From: a virus
DNA length: 64,000 nt
Virus record (IMG/VR): IMGVR_UViG_3300021963_000067
Coordinates: 30,778 to 94,777 of that record
Strand: one strand, 5' to 3'
Shown: positions 25,038 through 33,479 of the stretch, one piece after another
Layout: the number at the start of each line of letters is the position of its first letter
Numbering within the stretch: the first letter of the stretch is position 1
Notes under the pieces: generated by a model
Seen by the model: the letters and a program-made list of their open reading frames with translations, nothing else
What the model was told of the DNA's origin: nothing
Database searches by the model: none
Position numbers and translations under genes: made by a program

Positions 25038-25640
25038 TTACATGGTAGGCCCGTTTCCGTTCCTAAACCCCACTGCACCGCCTTCTGCTTCAATACGCTT
25101 TAACACATCTTCAAACAATATGGGCGCAAAGTCTGGTGTTTGTTCTACGCATACACAATGATATCTAGGATCGATTTCATCGCCGTATAAAACATCACCG
25201 GTTTTAGCATCAACTCCACGGGCCTTACGCACTCGATTTGAGTGTAAATGTCCATGAATGTTAACTCCAAAGCGTCCTAAACTATCGCTATGTACAGGAA
25301 TGTGACTTAAGATCATTCCGTTCATAACATGATAAGCACGTAATTCACGAAAGTGAGCACGATAGTCCTCGTCCTTAAAGATATCGTGGTTACCACGGAT
25401 CAACACCTTGTCCCCGTTTAATCTGCGCATAATCGCCAACGCTTTACGGTTAATAACAACATCACCTAAATGGTAGACTTTGTCAGTGGGTTTAACTCGT
25501 TCGTTCCACGCTTTAACCATTGCTTCGTCCATTTCGTCTGGATCTGTCCACGGCCTTAATTTTTCACCGTCATTACGAGTAAACTTACATACGCCCGTGT
25601 GACCAAAGTGAGTATCGCTTACTAAAAATACACTAGGCAT
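25038..25640 (-). CDS. Calcineurin-like metallophosphoesterase
   Basis: 200 residues with the metal-binding series D9-x-H11 (SDTHFGH), HLGDVV, RGNHDIF, LSHIPVH and NIHGHLH. This is the small YfcE/ICC-like type found in many phages; the substrate may be a cyclic nucleotide or a phosphoprotein. A second, longer member lies at 51914. It is last in a three-gene early operon that ends in the terminator at 25001. Confidence 0.93.
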   Translation of the reverse strand: MPSVFLVSDTHFGHTGVCKFTRNDGEKLRPWTDPDEMDEAMVKAWNERVKPTDKVYHLGDVVINRKALAIMRRLNGDKVLIRGNHDIFKDEDYRAHFRELRAYHVMNGMILSHIPVHSDSLGRFGVNIHGHLHSNRVRKARGVDAKTGDVLYGDEIDPRYHCVCVEQTPDFAPILFEDVLKRIEAEGGAVGFRNGNGPTM

Positions 25641-25651
25641 ACTATTCTCCT

Positions 25652-26119
25652 TTATTCAATAGATTTAAATGTTCGCCAATCATCAATGTTTGGCTTTTCG
25701 TTTTCATCGTATGTCCAACCCAATGCTTTCATCATGCGATGCTTGACTAGTAGGTTAGGACTACGGAATCTTTCTGTATCCTGAAATCCCATCATCACAC
25801 CTACTTCACATACTGCACCCGATCTGCAAATTCCAGCAAAACAGTGAACAACCACATTCATACGATTGTCCAAGGCATGTTGCAGTAAACGAACTAACTC
25901 TGCGGCCTGCTCATGACTGCACTTCATAGCTTCTTCAAGAACATGGTCCTTTTCTTCTACATCCAAAAACTCAAAGTCATGACGCTCTTTGAATTGGTGC
26001 TTGGCGTCCGGCCGCCAACTTGCTGGATCAACAATGCTGATCAGCATACTGTTAGGGCCGGCATCGTGATGAAATCCTGTTGGAATATCACTTGCAGCTA
26101 CGTTTTCAATCCACGGCAT
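25652..26119 (-). CDS. Dual-specificity/tyrosine phosphatase-like protein
   Basis: 155 residues. VVVHCFAGICRSGA contains the CX5R catalytic loop (C93, R99) with the preceding His and following Ser, as in cysteine-based phosphatases. An acid candidate (SIVDP, about D31) lies upstream. Phage members may dephosphorylate host proteins or capped RNA ends. Its ATG overlaps the stop of the small upstream gene by one base. Confidence 0.85.
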   Translation of the reverse strand: MPWIENVAASDIPTGFHHDAGPNSMLISIVDPASWRPDAKHQFKERHDFEFLDVEEKDHVLEEAMKCSHEQAAELVRLLQHALDNRMNVVVHCFAGICRSGAVCEVGVMMGFQDTERFRSPNLLVKHRMMKALGWTYDENEKPNIDDWRTFKSIE

Positions 26120-26346
26120 TATACACGCTCCTTTTTCATTCGGCCAATTCTACTGGCTTTGTTCCAATCGTAGATAACGCCATCTGGACATTTGCCATCG
26201 ATCACCGAGTCAACTCCAAACTTACCTACAATTTCAAATTCGCCGCCTTGTATGGAAACGAACACATTCAATTCTTTGGCGAATGCCATAGCCAAATCTA
26301 AGTTGGCAAATTCTGTTTCTTTATTTTTGTCTATTACTTTATACAT
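26119..26346 (-). CDS. Hypothetical early protein, leaderless
   Basis: 75 residues from ATG 26346. An in-frame TTG at 26361 lies inside the promoter spacer and cannot be the start. The ATG is 7 bases below the -10 box, at the expected +1, so the mRNA should have no leader. The protein is small and alpha-beta (FEIVGKFGVDSVIDGKCPDG) and ends basic (RIGRMKKERV). Function unknown; first gene of the phosphatase/phosphoesterase operon. Confidence 0.75.
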   Translation of the reverse strand: MYKVIDKNKETEFANLDLAMAFAKELNVFVSIQGGEFEIVGKFGVDSVIDGKCPDGVIYDWNKASRIGRMKKERV

Positions 26347-26352
26347 GCTGTT

Positions 26353-26381
26353 ATTATACAACCTTTAGCCCAATTTGTCAA
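26353..26381 (-). promoter_or_regulatory. Sigma-70 promoter, perfect consensus, leaderless start
   Basis: TTGACA (26376-26381), 17-base spacer, TATAAT (26353-26358). The predicted +1 coincides with ATG 26346. A 9-base-stem hairpin (26388-26407) lies just upstream. Confidence 0.85.
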
Positions 26382-26423
26382 GCATGATCTGTTGTAATTT
26401 TACAACAGTTAAAATTTAATTTA

Positions 26424-27653
26424 TCAATAGTATTCGACAACTATTCCGGAAACAAAGTTTCGATATTTTTCTTCTACATCGTCCGGTGTACTGCCTGTGA
26501 AAATAGCCCAACCGTTATTAAAAACTGAGAGATCATTTCTTACCATTTGTATCTTTCCTTTTGGAAGACTTACTACATCTGCAAGGTTGTTTTCTTTAAT
26601 TTCTATATGTTGAATTTCTTTCTTTTCAAAGGGCAATTGTCTGAATAAAACAGATTTATTAATTGATAGAGTATAGTCAATTCCATGCAACAACTTGTTA
26701 ATTAATTTATATCCGTAATCTTTTTCCCCGGCATGCCACATTAGTGTATGAGATACAGATAACCTTGGAGAAAAATCAATAAAGTGTATCTTATTATTTT
26801 TGTCCACTATTATGTCAAGCATAAATGGACTGTTATCAAATTTTATTTTGTCAAAGAATTTTTTTAGATACTGTGTTGTTTTATCTTGTAATAATCTACT
26901 GGAATATTTTGAAGGATATTTCAATCCAGTTTCCGCCGCATAAGGATAAGATGTTGATTCGATATCGAAAATAAAATCAAAATATATTTGCTCTTTATAA
27001 ACATGCCCAATAAAAGAAACAACATCGCCCTCGACATATGTCTGAATCATATACTCATGCATACCTGAGCAGTATTGTAATTTTTTATAATTGACTCCAT
27101 GCGTTTCCTGATACTTATGGAGTTGTTCTTCGGTATCAGCAAAAAAATCTATTAGCGATTGCTGATCCTCAATAATTTGTATTCCTACACTAGCGGTGCC
27201 AACGCTAGGCTTTACTATGCAAGGATATTTTATGTTTTTAGGAGGAGTAGATAATGTCTCGCAAGATTCTAAAGTATCATATAACACAGGAAACGGTATT
27301 TGTAGTTCATGCCATAAGTTATAATAACCTATTTTACTATTAATTAATTTTGCAGTATCTGGAGAAATTCCGTGTAAGTTAAATTTTTTATTAAGTTCAG
27401 CAACAACTAATATTGACCGGTCGCCAAATGCTGGAAAAATACAAGCATAATTATTTTTTTCAAATAAGTGTTCTACAGTTTTTGCAATGCTATTAGTAAT
27501 GTGTCGATTGGGATATAAACTTGTAAGTTTATTTAATATTTCAAATTGCATAGCACTTTCCGGAAGTATTACATCAACTTCAACTCCGTGTTGCAACAAA
27601 TTATCTAAAATAATTAAATTATTGTAATTAACCAATAAAAATAAAAGTTTCAA
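26424..27653 (-). CDS. ATP-grasp ligase (carbamoyl-phosphate-synthase-like)
   Basis: 409 residues. An N-terminal Rossmann-like pre-domain (LLFLLVNYNN) leads into the ATP-grasp core: YPCIVKPSVGTASVGIQII (ATP-binding lysine and glycine loop), then a catalytic metal region IHFIDFSPRLSVSHTLMWHAG. ATP-grasp enzymes couple a carboxylate to an amine or thiol through an acyl phosphate. Substrates unknown. It lies 36 bases downstream of the binding-protein gene at 27690, in the same direction. Confidence 0.85.
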   Translation of the reverse strand: MKLLFLLVNYNNLIILDNLLQHGVEVDVILPESAMQFEILNKLTSLYPNRHITNSIAKTVEHLFEKNNYACIFPAFGDRSILVVAELNKKFNLHGISPDTAKLINSKIGYYNLWHELQIPFPVLYDTLESCETLSTPPKNIKYPCIVKPSVGTASVGIQIIEDQQSLIDFFADTEEQLHKYQETHGVNYKKLQYCSGMHEYMIQTYVEGDVVSFIGHVYKEQIYFDFIFDIESTSYPYAAETGLKYPSKYSSRLLQDKTTQYLKKFFDKIKFDNSPFMLDIIVDKNNKIHFIDFSPRLSVSHTLMWHAGEKDYGYKLINKLLHGIDYTLSINKSVLFRQLPFEKKEIQHIEIKENNLADVVSLPKGKIQMVRNDLSVFNNGWAIFTGSTPDDVEEKYRNFVSGIVVEYY

Positions 27654-27689
27654 GAAAGCACCATTAGTAAAACATAATTTAATATTTCA

Positions 27690-28580
27690 TCAATTTGATA
27701 GAGCGATGACTGCATTTTTAATTAATTGTTCTACAGGTTTACGACCAAATTCATTTAACTCGTTAAATTCTCGTATAAAGTCCGCTTGTACAGATCGATC
27801 ACTCATATATTCTTTTAAAAATTGTGACCAAAATTTTTCTGCTGCCGGATCGGTATTTTTTGGAAGAATGAATGTAAATGCGTCAACGTCTTGCCAGCCT
27901 GGAAGAATACTATTTACAGTAGGTACATCGGGATATTCTTGTAGACGCTGATTACTGCCAACAGCAATTAATTTAATTTTTCCCGAGTCAATCATTGCCT
28001 TAGAAATTAATAATGGTGGGGCTCCAAATTGAACGTGTCCTCCAGCTATATCTTGTACTAACGGTGCACCGCCTTTATACGGTACCCAGACAAAATCAGG
28101 TTTTTTCTTAGACAGTTCTATAAACTTTTCTAACAACATTCTTTGTCCGGGTGCACCGAAACCCACTGTTACAGTACCTTTGTACAAGTCTTGAATAGAA
28201 TTGATCCCGCTATTTTTATGAGTAATATAGGCCGAAACACTATTTCTAACAGCAGTTACAGTATCTAATTCTGCAGTTGGATTTTTTATTCGTTGTGTTG
28301 CAATTGTCCCAACAGTGCCAAATGATATATGATACCCGTCTTTAGGCATACCGGCAATTTCATTCATACCAATAAGCCCTTCAGCACCTGGCCTATATAA
28401 TGGTGTAAAATTTAAACCTTTCTTGGTTGCATATTTTTCAAAGTGTCTAAATGTTTGATCTACACCTCCACCTGGAGCAAACGGTATAACAACTGTTATA
28501 GGTTTAGATGTAGGGTCGAATGCATATGCATTTGTAATTGTTAAAATTAACAGTGATACAAAATATTTTAAAATTCTCAT
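27690..28580 (-). CDS. Tripartite-tricarboxylate-type (TctC/Bug) solute-binding protein 2
   Basis: 296 residues with a signal peptide (MRILKYFVSLLILTITNAYA) and family motifs ITVVIPFAPGGGVDQTFRHF, YRPGAEGLIGMNEIA, VGFGAPGQRML, FVWVPYKGGAPLVQDIAGG and DVPTVNSILPG. Sequence differs strongly from the copy at 10165, so this is an independent acquisition or an old split. Again there is no TctA/TctB partner. GAGG ribosome site and a late octamer upstream. Confidence 0.93.
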   Translation of the reverse strand: MRILKYFVSLLILTITNAYAFDPTSKPITVVIPFAPGGGVDQTFRHFEKYATKKGLNFTPLYRPGAEGLIGMNEIAGMPKDGYHISFGTVGTIATQRIKNPTAELDTVTAVRNSVSAYITHKNSGINSIQDLYKGTVTVGFGAPGQRMLLEKFIELSKKKPDFVWVPYKGGAPLVQDIAGGHVQFGAPPLLISKAMIDSGKIKLIAVGSNQRLQEYPDVPTVNSILPGWQDVDAFTFILPKNTDPAAEKFWSQFLKEYMSDRSVQADFIREFNELNEFGRKPVEQLIKNAVIALSN

Positions 28581-28608
28581 TTCGAGATTGCCTCTTTGTT
28601 TAATAGGG

Positions 28609-28616
28609 TATTTATT
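28609..28616 (-). promoter_or_regulatory. T4-type late promoter octamer (AATAAATA)
   Basis: Lies 28 bases before ATG 28580 with a ribosome site between; would serve the binding protein and the ATP-grasp gene. Confidence 0.5.
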
Positions 28617-28648
28617 TTTGCTAATTGATATCTTTAATGAAGCTGGTA

Positions 28649-29806
28649 TTAGAGATCACCTAGATAGTAAGGAGGAGACATGATCCATTTATAGGCATTC
28701 GGTTGACCGTTTGGATCTAAGAACAAAAAATCTTTATCAATATTGTCTAATTGATTTTGATAATAGTACTGCCAGCGATCTACTAGAGAGCTAAATTCGG
28801 AATTGTCATAAAACCAAAAATCTTTGTCCTTTCTAAATCCGCCAGGCTTTGCAGCTTGGAATCGATTAAAGTTCCAATACGGATAGCAAACATCTTTGAT
28901 AATTTCACTGCAAATTCCATAGTGCTGACTGGTGTTGATAAACTGTATTTTGTCAGGATTAGACTTAAACCATAAAAATAGTTGGTGGGCCATTTCGTAG
29001 GCAAGCAACGGCATGTCCGGAGTCCAATAAAAATACTCTACATTATTTGAATCGCTGTTTACCGGAACAGCATTTTGTATAAGATCATCTCGAAAATAAA
29101 AAAATACCTGATTACCTTCAGAATTTTTTCTAAGATAGGGTTTATCAGTACCCCAAATTGCGGCCACACGTTTTCCTTGATCTAACAAATTAATTTCTGT
29201 ATCTGAGTAAGACTGCATTCTTAAAAAATTTACAGCACTATGCATGTGATTCTGTGTAGTAAACAAATCATCGTTATACAAATTTGAGTTTGCACGTTCT
29301 AACCAATCAGCAGTTATGATTTTTATTTCAGGATGATGAGTTCTTAAATATTCTAAATCTGGCTTAATAACATAATCCCATTCACTGACAAAATTGTTTG
29401 CTCCTGTATCTGTAGAATTAGGTTTATAAATTCCGTTATCTAAAATTTTATAAGGCCACCTAACAAATACATAATCTAATTTAATATTGTTTTGCAAAAA
29501 AGTATGTAAAATGTTGTGGCTATCAGATCCACCACTGTAATATAAAATTAATTCATCGTAATTGTCTCTAAGTTGTTGCGCTCGTTCTTTATATAATGTT
29601 TTTAATGGAATTTTCCCTAATAAATCTTTATTAAAGTTTTTAAAGGTGTCATGATACCACAGGTACCAAACTACACACAGCAATCCTTGTTTACGTAGTC
29701 GAGTGGCTTCTAATAGAGCTTGAACTTTATTTTTATGGGATGAAATTATTTTGTTTGTATCGGAATGGCAAACACAATACATTCCTTGATGATCTGATCT
29801 AGTCAT
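28649..29806 (-). CDS. PP-loop ATPase, paralogue pair copy 1
   Basis: 385 residues. LILYYSGGSDSHNILHTFLQ is the PP-loop; the same block with ERAQQLRDNYD before it recurs in the 30736 protein (LILYFSGGSDSYNILRTF), and the two align along their whole length, including VRWPYK/VKWPML and FYWTPDMP/FYWTPKMP. The pair flanks the PLP enzyme at 29835. Catalysis is probably ATP-dependent carboxyl activation. Confidence 0.83.
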   Translation of the reverse strand: MTRSDHQGMYCVCHSDTNKIISSHKNKVQALLEATRLRKQGLLCVVWYLWYHDTFKNFNKDLLGKIPLKTLYKERAQQLRDNYDELILYYSGGSDSHNILHTFLQNNIKLDYVFVRWPYKILDNGIYKPNSTDTGANNFVSEWDYVIKPDLEYLRTHHPEIKIITADWLERANSNLYNDDLFTTQNHMHSAVNFLRMQSYSDTEINLLDQGKRVAAIWGTDKPYLRKNSEGNQVFFYFRDDLIQNAVPVNSDSNNVEYFYWTPDMPLLAYEMAHQLFLWFKSNPDKIQFINTSQHYGICSEIIKDVCYPYWNFNRFQAAKPGGFRKDKDFWFYDNSEFSSLVDRWQYYYQNQLDNIDKDFLFLDPNGQPNAYKWIMSPPYYLGDL

Positions 29807-29811
29807 AAAAC

Positions 29812-29819
29812 TATTTATA
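29812..29819 (-). promoter_or_regulatory. T4-type late promoter octamer (TATAAATA)
   Basis: Perfect octamer 5 bases before ATG 29806. Confidence 0.7.
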
Positions 29820-29822
29820 GTT

Positions 29823-29830
29823 CATAAATA
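29823..29830 (+). promoter_or_regulatory. T4-type late promoter octamer (CATAAATA)
   Basis: Lies 4 bases before ATG 29835, back to back with the octamer at 29812. Confidence 0.65.
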
Positions 29831-29834
29831 CCCT

Positions 29835-30764
29835 ATGACATATAATACTGAAAATATTTGGAACAAGCTGTTAAATTTAAAAAATCTTCCGTTTGGAAGT
29901 GCATTAAGTATCTATGATCCAACTCTTGAGACGGAGGTATCTGATATTATTTCTAAAGTATCTGCTCAGAGATGTCTAACTGATATTAACGTACAAGAAA
30001 AATTTCTTAACAGATATTATAACTGGATACAGGAAACTCAACTCAATACTTTCAACGGATTGGAGAATTTTAAAGTTCGAGCATTTTCCAATGGAACTAC
30101 TGAATCGTTTGATAAATTCTATCTTAAAAATAAACAACGTCGAATAAGATATTTTCGAGGTGAATATCTATATCACTTGGCATCGGCTAGTAGTTATTTC
30201 GATCAATCGGCATATCTTGATGACGAACCGCTATCTAAGAATGATGTTGTCATATTCAGTTTGCCATTTGCAGATACTGGAAATGAACATCCGGAAATGA
30301 AAAAAGTATTAACTATTTGCGAAAAGTTAGATATTCCGGTCATGATCGATTGTTGTTATTTTGGAGTATGCAAAAATATTCATTTTGATTTTTCTTACAA
30401 ATGCATATATGGAATAACTTTTAGTTTGAGTAAAATTTTCTCAGTACAACACTTAAGAATTGGTATGAGACTTACTAGAGAAGACGACGATGATCCGTTA
30501 TTGGTCTACAATAGAAATAGATATACTAATCGATTAGGAGCGGCTGTTGGATTTGAGTTGCTCGAACGATATGGTCCGGATTATAATCAACACACATACA
30601 GTTCTACTCAGCAGGAATTTTGTGAACAATTATCAGTGCATGCCAGCAATTGTGTGTTTTTTGCTAATAGTTCGGATAAATTTTTAGAATATAGCAGAGG
30701 AACAGCAAACAATAGATTATGTTTTTCTAGGTACCTTAAATTTGGGGAACTGCCACAGGTTTAA
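29835..30764 (+). CDS. Fold-type I PLP enzyme (aminotransferase-like)
   Basis: 309 residues, shorter than class I/II aminotransferases (about 390). VIFSLPFADTGN and PVMIDCCYFGVC match the aspartate and Tyr contacts of the cofactor ring, and GITFSLSKIFSVQHLRIGMRL contains the Schiff-base lysine (SLSK) and the phosphate-binding Arg. It could transaminate or decarboxylate an amino acid to supply an amine to the neighbouring PP-loop ATPases; that link is inference from position. It overlaps the convergent 30736 gene by 29 bases. Confidence 0.83.
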   Translation: MTYNTENIWNKLLNLKNLPFGSALSIYDPTLETEVSDIISKVSAQRCLTDINVQEKFLNRYYNWIQETQLNTFNGLENFKVRAFSNGTTESFDKFYLKNKQRRIRYFRGEYLYHLASASSYFDQSAYLDDEPLSKNDVVIFSLPFADTGNEHPEMKKVLTICEKLDIPVMIDCCYFGVCKNIHFDFSYKCIYGITFSLSKIFSVQHLRIGMRLTREDDDDPLLVYNRNRYTNRLGAAVGFELLERYGPDYNQHTYSSTQQEFCEQLSVHASNCVFFANSSDKFLEYSRGTANNRLCFSRYLKFGELPQV

Positions 30765-31923
30765 CGTAATGCCATTTAGTTTTACAAGTATTAAACAATC
30801 CTCTAACTTTTCCAGGAAGTTGATATCCGTTAGATTCTGTTATAATAAATTTTTCATTTATCTGAGAAAGAAATTCTGAATTAACATTTATAAAAGTATT
30901 TCTTTCTAATTCAAATTCTGGATGATTAAAAATCCAAGATTGTTTATCTGCTCGATCTGCTTGCATCGGTTTATCTGATTGAAAATTTCCGTTCCATGTA
31001 GTATATATTACTGATTTAGTAATATTACTTTGAATAGATATCAGAACGTTTTTTTCTTGTGGCGTTAAGTTGACGGAATCATTGTTAAAAAAGAACTGTT
31101 TTATTTCAGGATGTTGGTCTACATAACTGCACAACACGTGAGCCTGCTCTAACGGAATATTCGGCATTTTTGGAGTCCAATAAAAATATTCGATAGAATT
31201 TCTATTATAATCCATTGCATTTCCTACTCCAACTGCTGTGTCTAAAAAACAACATAACCAGTTTCCGTTTATAGAAGCAACAATAGGTTTATCTATTCCG
31301 TAAATACATGCAACACGTTTGCCTTTATCCAACAATAACATTTCATTTTTTGATGAGGAAAGAGTGAATCCTATCTCTACATCATTCCATACATTAGCTT
31401 TTCTAAAATTATCCTCAACATAAATTTTAGAAGTGAAATTTTCAGACCAGTCTACGATTTCTATTTTAATTTCTGGACGAGTTTGATTTAACCAATCGAG
31501 AACTGGTTTTATAGCATAGTCCCATTCGCTGAGATAGTTAAAGGCACTAGTGTCTATGGTGTTGGGAGTATATAGTTTTTTATCAACAGTCAACATGGGC
31601 CACTTAACACATACTTCATCTAGTTTGATATTGTTATCTATAAATGTTCTTAATATATTATAACTGTCAGAACCTCCTGAAAAATACAATATTAAATAAT
31701 CATATTCATCTCTTAACTGTTGAGCTCGTTGTTTATATAAATCATTTAAATTTTGCTTGCCCAACAACGCTTTGTTATATTGTTCAAATACATTGTCATA
31801 GAAATGAAATGATATATCAGCATTAAGCTGTGTTGCACTTGTTAAAGCATCAAACTTATTATAAAATTTGGTTCCTAATACTTTCCAAAATACATGATCA
31901 TTAAATTCAAAATTATTCAACAT
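30736..31923 (-). CDS. PP-loop ATPase, paralogue pair copy 2
   Basis: 395 residues, paralogous to the 28649 protein, with YDYLILYFSGGSDSYNILRT as the ATP site. Divergence between copies suggests an old duplication or different substrates. It overlaps the oxygenase stop at 31913 by 11 bases and is translated after it. Confidence 0.83.
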   Translation of the reverse strand: MLNNFEFNDHVFWKVLGTKFYNKFDALTSATQLNADISFHFYDNVFEQYNKALLGKQNLNDLYKQRAQQLRDEYDYLILYFSGGSDSYNILRTFIDNNIKLDEVCVKWPMLTVDKKLYTPNTIDTSAFNYLSEWDYAIKPVLDWLNQTRPEIKIEIVDWSENFTSKIYVEDNFRKANVWNDVEIGFTLSSSKNEMLLLDKGKRVACIYGIDKPIVASINGNWLCCFLDTAVGVGNAMDYNRNSIEYFYWTPKMPNIPLEQAHVLCSYVDQHPEIKQFFFNNDSVNLTPQEKNVLISIQSNITKSVIYTTWNGNFQSDKPMQADRADKQSWIFNHPEFELERNTFINVNSEFLSQINEKFIITESNGYQLPGKVRGLFNTCKTKWHYVKPVAVPQI

Positions 31924-32551
31924 ACTTGGATTCTAATACGTTAATATGATCGGGAAAGGTATTTCTGCTTATTTGAATAGAAATCCTTGGGGAGATTATA
32001 TTCTCAACGCTATGTAATATATTGGTATTTAGACAGATCCAGCGATGCTCAGGAACACGCACTCTGGCAACTTCTTGCAGTGTTGAATAATCAGTTATTG
32101 CATCAGTTAGGTTAAAATTATTTTTAAGTTCTAGTCTTTCTAACGGTTTGTTTTTTTCTTGCCACCAAACGGTATCTGCATCAGTGCCGCCAGCCTCTAA
32201 AAGATAATGAATAGAAAAGTTTCGATTTGCATCAACGTGTGGTGCAACAACATAGTCGACAGATGCTTCAAATATATTAATTCCGCATCCGATAGGATCT
32301 TGTTTAAAGTGAAGCTTTACCCATTCTTCAAACTCTTCACTAATCCAATATCGATAACTACCTGCATTTTTTAGTTGCTTTCCTTCGTCTGTAATAACCG
32401 TTCGATTACTATATTCATTGTATCCAGGTTGTTCTAATAATTTTGGATTCACTCTGCTTTCTCGTTGACGAGAGACTAATGCGGTGTTAGCTGCATTGAT
32501 AACAGAGGCCGGTAGCTGTGGAAGATCTAAGAAGGAATAGATAAAAGTCAT
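31913..32551 (-). CDS. 2OG-Fe(II) oxygenase-like protein, family A copy 3
   Basis: 212 residues. The metal motif APHVDANRNFSIHYLLEAGG and the distal NTNILHSVENIISPRISIQI match family A copy 1 (9530) almost position by position. It lies upstream of the PP-loop/PLP group, whereas copies 1 and 2 flank the first binding protein, so the same oxygenase type serves two islands. AGGA ribosome site and late octamer upstream. Confidence 0.78.
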   Translation of the reverse strand: MTFIYSFLDLPQLPASVINAANTALVSRQRESRVNPKLLEQPGYNEYSNRTVITDEGKQLKNAGSYRYWISEEFEEWVKLHFKQDPIGCGINIFEASVDYVVAPHVDANRNFSIHYLLEAGGTDADTVWWQEKNKPLERLELKNNFNLTDAITDYSTLQEVARVRVPEHRWICLNTNILHSVENIISPRISIQISRNTFPDHINVLESKYVE

Positions 32552-32570
32552 GTGTAAATCCTATGATTCA

Positions 32571-32578
32571 TATTTATT
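32571..32578 (-). promoter_or_regulatory. T4-type late promoter octamer (AATAAATA)
   Basis: Lies 19 bases before ATG 32551. Confidence 0.5.
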
Positions 32579-32598
32579 CGATATTTTTACATCAACAA

Positions 32599-33420
32599 CT
32601 ATTTTTTTAGATTTTGTTTTAAAAACATAGATACTGCATCACGAGCGTTTATGTCATCGTACGTATTGGCATGACCCGTACCACTAAGTTCAACGGTTGT
32701 TAGCGATCCATCAACTCTCCCGTTCGAACATCTCGATTTTGATTGTCCAAACCACGGATCGATACTGTATGAGATTGTAAGGCTCTTTACGCCTTGTTCA
32801 AATCCGATGCCTGTAAAACAAAAACCGCTTGACAAAACTATCCCACGGATGCCTTTTATTCGAGTTCGAGCAAGAGCCTCTGCTCCTTCACTGTGCCCCA
32901 TAAAAAATATGTTATCAACGTCCACCCATGACAATTTTTTAAGCTCAAGCATTGCATACGCAATCTCTTGTTCTCGATATGGAATTGCCATTGGGAACCT
33001 ATGAGACACTGTATTGGTTGTAGAGTTGCAATTAGAAACTCTTTTCGGCCTTGCAAAGCTATCAGGTAGTATCACAACAAATCCAAGATTGGCTAAATGT
33101 CGTCCCCACTGTTGATCATGATAAGACTGTATGCCTGCGCAACCATGTAGATATATAACTACAGGATATTTTTGGTCTAATTTTATATTTTTAATTCTTT
33201 TTGAAAAATTACTTTCCGGAATAAAAATCACAGCTTTATTCCAACTCTCTTCTATGCCAGGATCCATATAAATTATGCCCCTAGCTTGTTCAGCTTTGAG
33301 TTGTTGCCAATAGATTTCAGATTCTTCGATTGACTGTGATCCAGGTGGCTCTTCAAGAGCATATGAATTAACAGCAATAAACATCAAGAGCACAAGTGTT
33401 AACTTAGCGATGAGTTTCAT
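32599..33420 (-). CDS. Exported dienelactone-hydrolase-like alpha/beta hydrolase
   Basis: 273 residues with a signal peptide (MKLIAKLTLVLLMFIAVNSYA). The oxyanion region is VVIYLHGCAGIQ, the nucleophile elbow FMGHSEGAEALA (Ser of GHSEG) and the late His GTGHANTYDD, so the Ser-His triad is intact. Periplasmic or secreted esterase/lactonase; it could trim a surface polymer or a small ester. Its promoter is of the sigma-70 type (33451), unlike most of the cargo. Confidence 0.85.
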   Translation of the reverse strand: MKLIAKLTLVLLMFIAVNSYALEEPPGSQSIEESEIYWQQLKAEQARGIIYMDPGIEESWNKAVIFIPESNFSKRIKNIKLDQKYPVVIYLHGCAGIQSYHDQQWGRHLANLGFVVILPDSFARPKRVSNCNSTTNTVSHRFPMAIPYREQEIAYAMLELKKLSWVDVDNIFFMGHSEGAEALARTRIKGIRGIVLSSGFCFTGIGFEQGVKSLTISYSIDPWFGQSKSRCSNGRVDGSLTTVELSGTGHANTYDDINARDAVSMFLKQNLKK

Positions 33421-33450
33421 AACTTTCTTATATAATATATAACAACTATT

Positions 33451-33479
33451 ATTTTAACATCATTTTAATAGTTTGTCAA
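33451..33479 (-). promoter_or_regulatory. Sigma-70-type promoter
   Basis: TTGACA (33474-33479), 17-base spacer, TAAAAT (33451-33456, 5 of 6), 30 bases before ATG 33420 and inside the end of the SGNH gene. Confidence 0.6.

Noticed and set aside
26388-26407. Perfect 9-pair palindrome CTGTTGTAA/TTACAACAG
   Set aside because: Not followed by a T-run on either strand, so not called a terminator. It could be an operator for the promoter at 26353, but there is no further support.
10165-28580. A complete tripartite tricarboxylate transporter
   Set aside because: Neither the large (TctA) nor small (TctB) membrane subunit is encoded; the membrane proteins at 52871-54889 are single-helix proteins.
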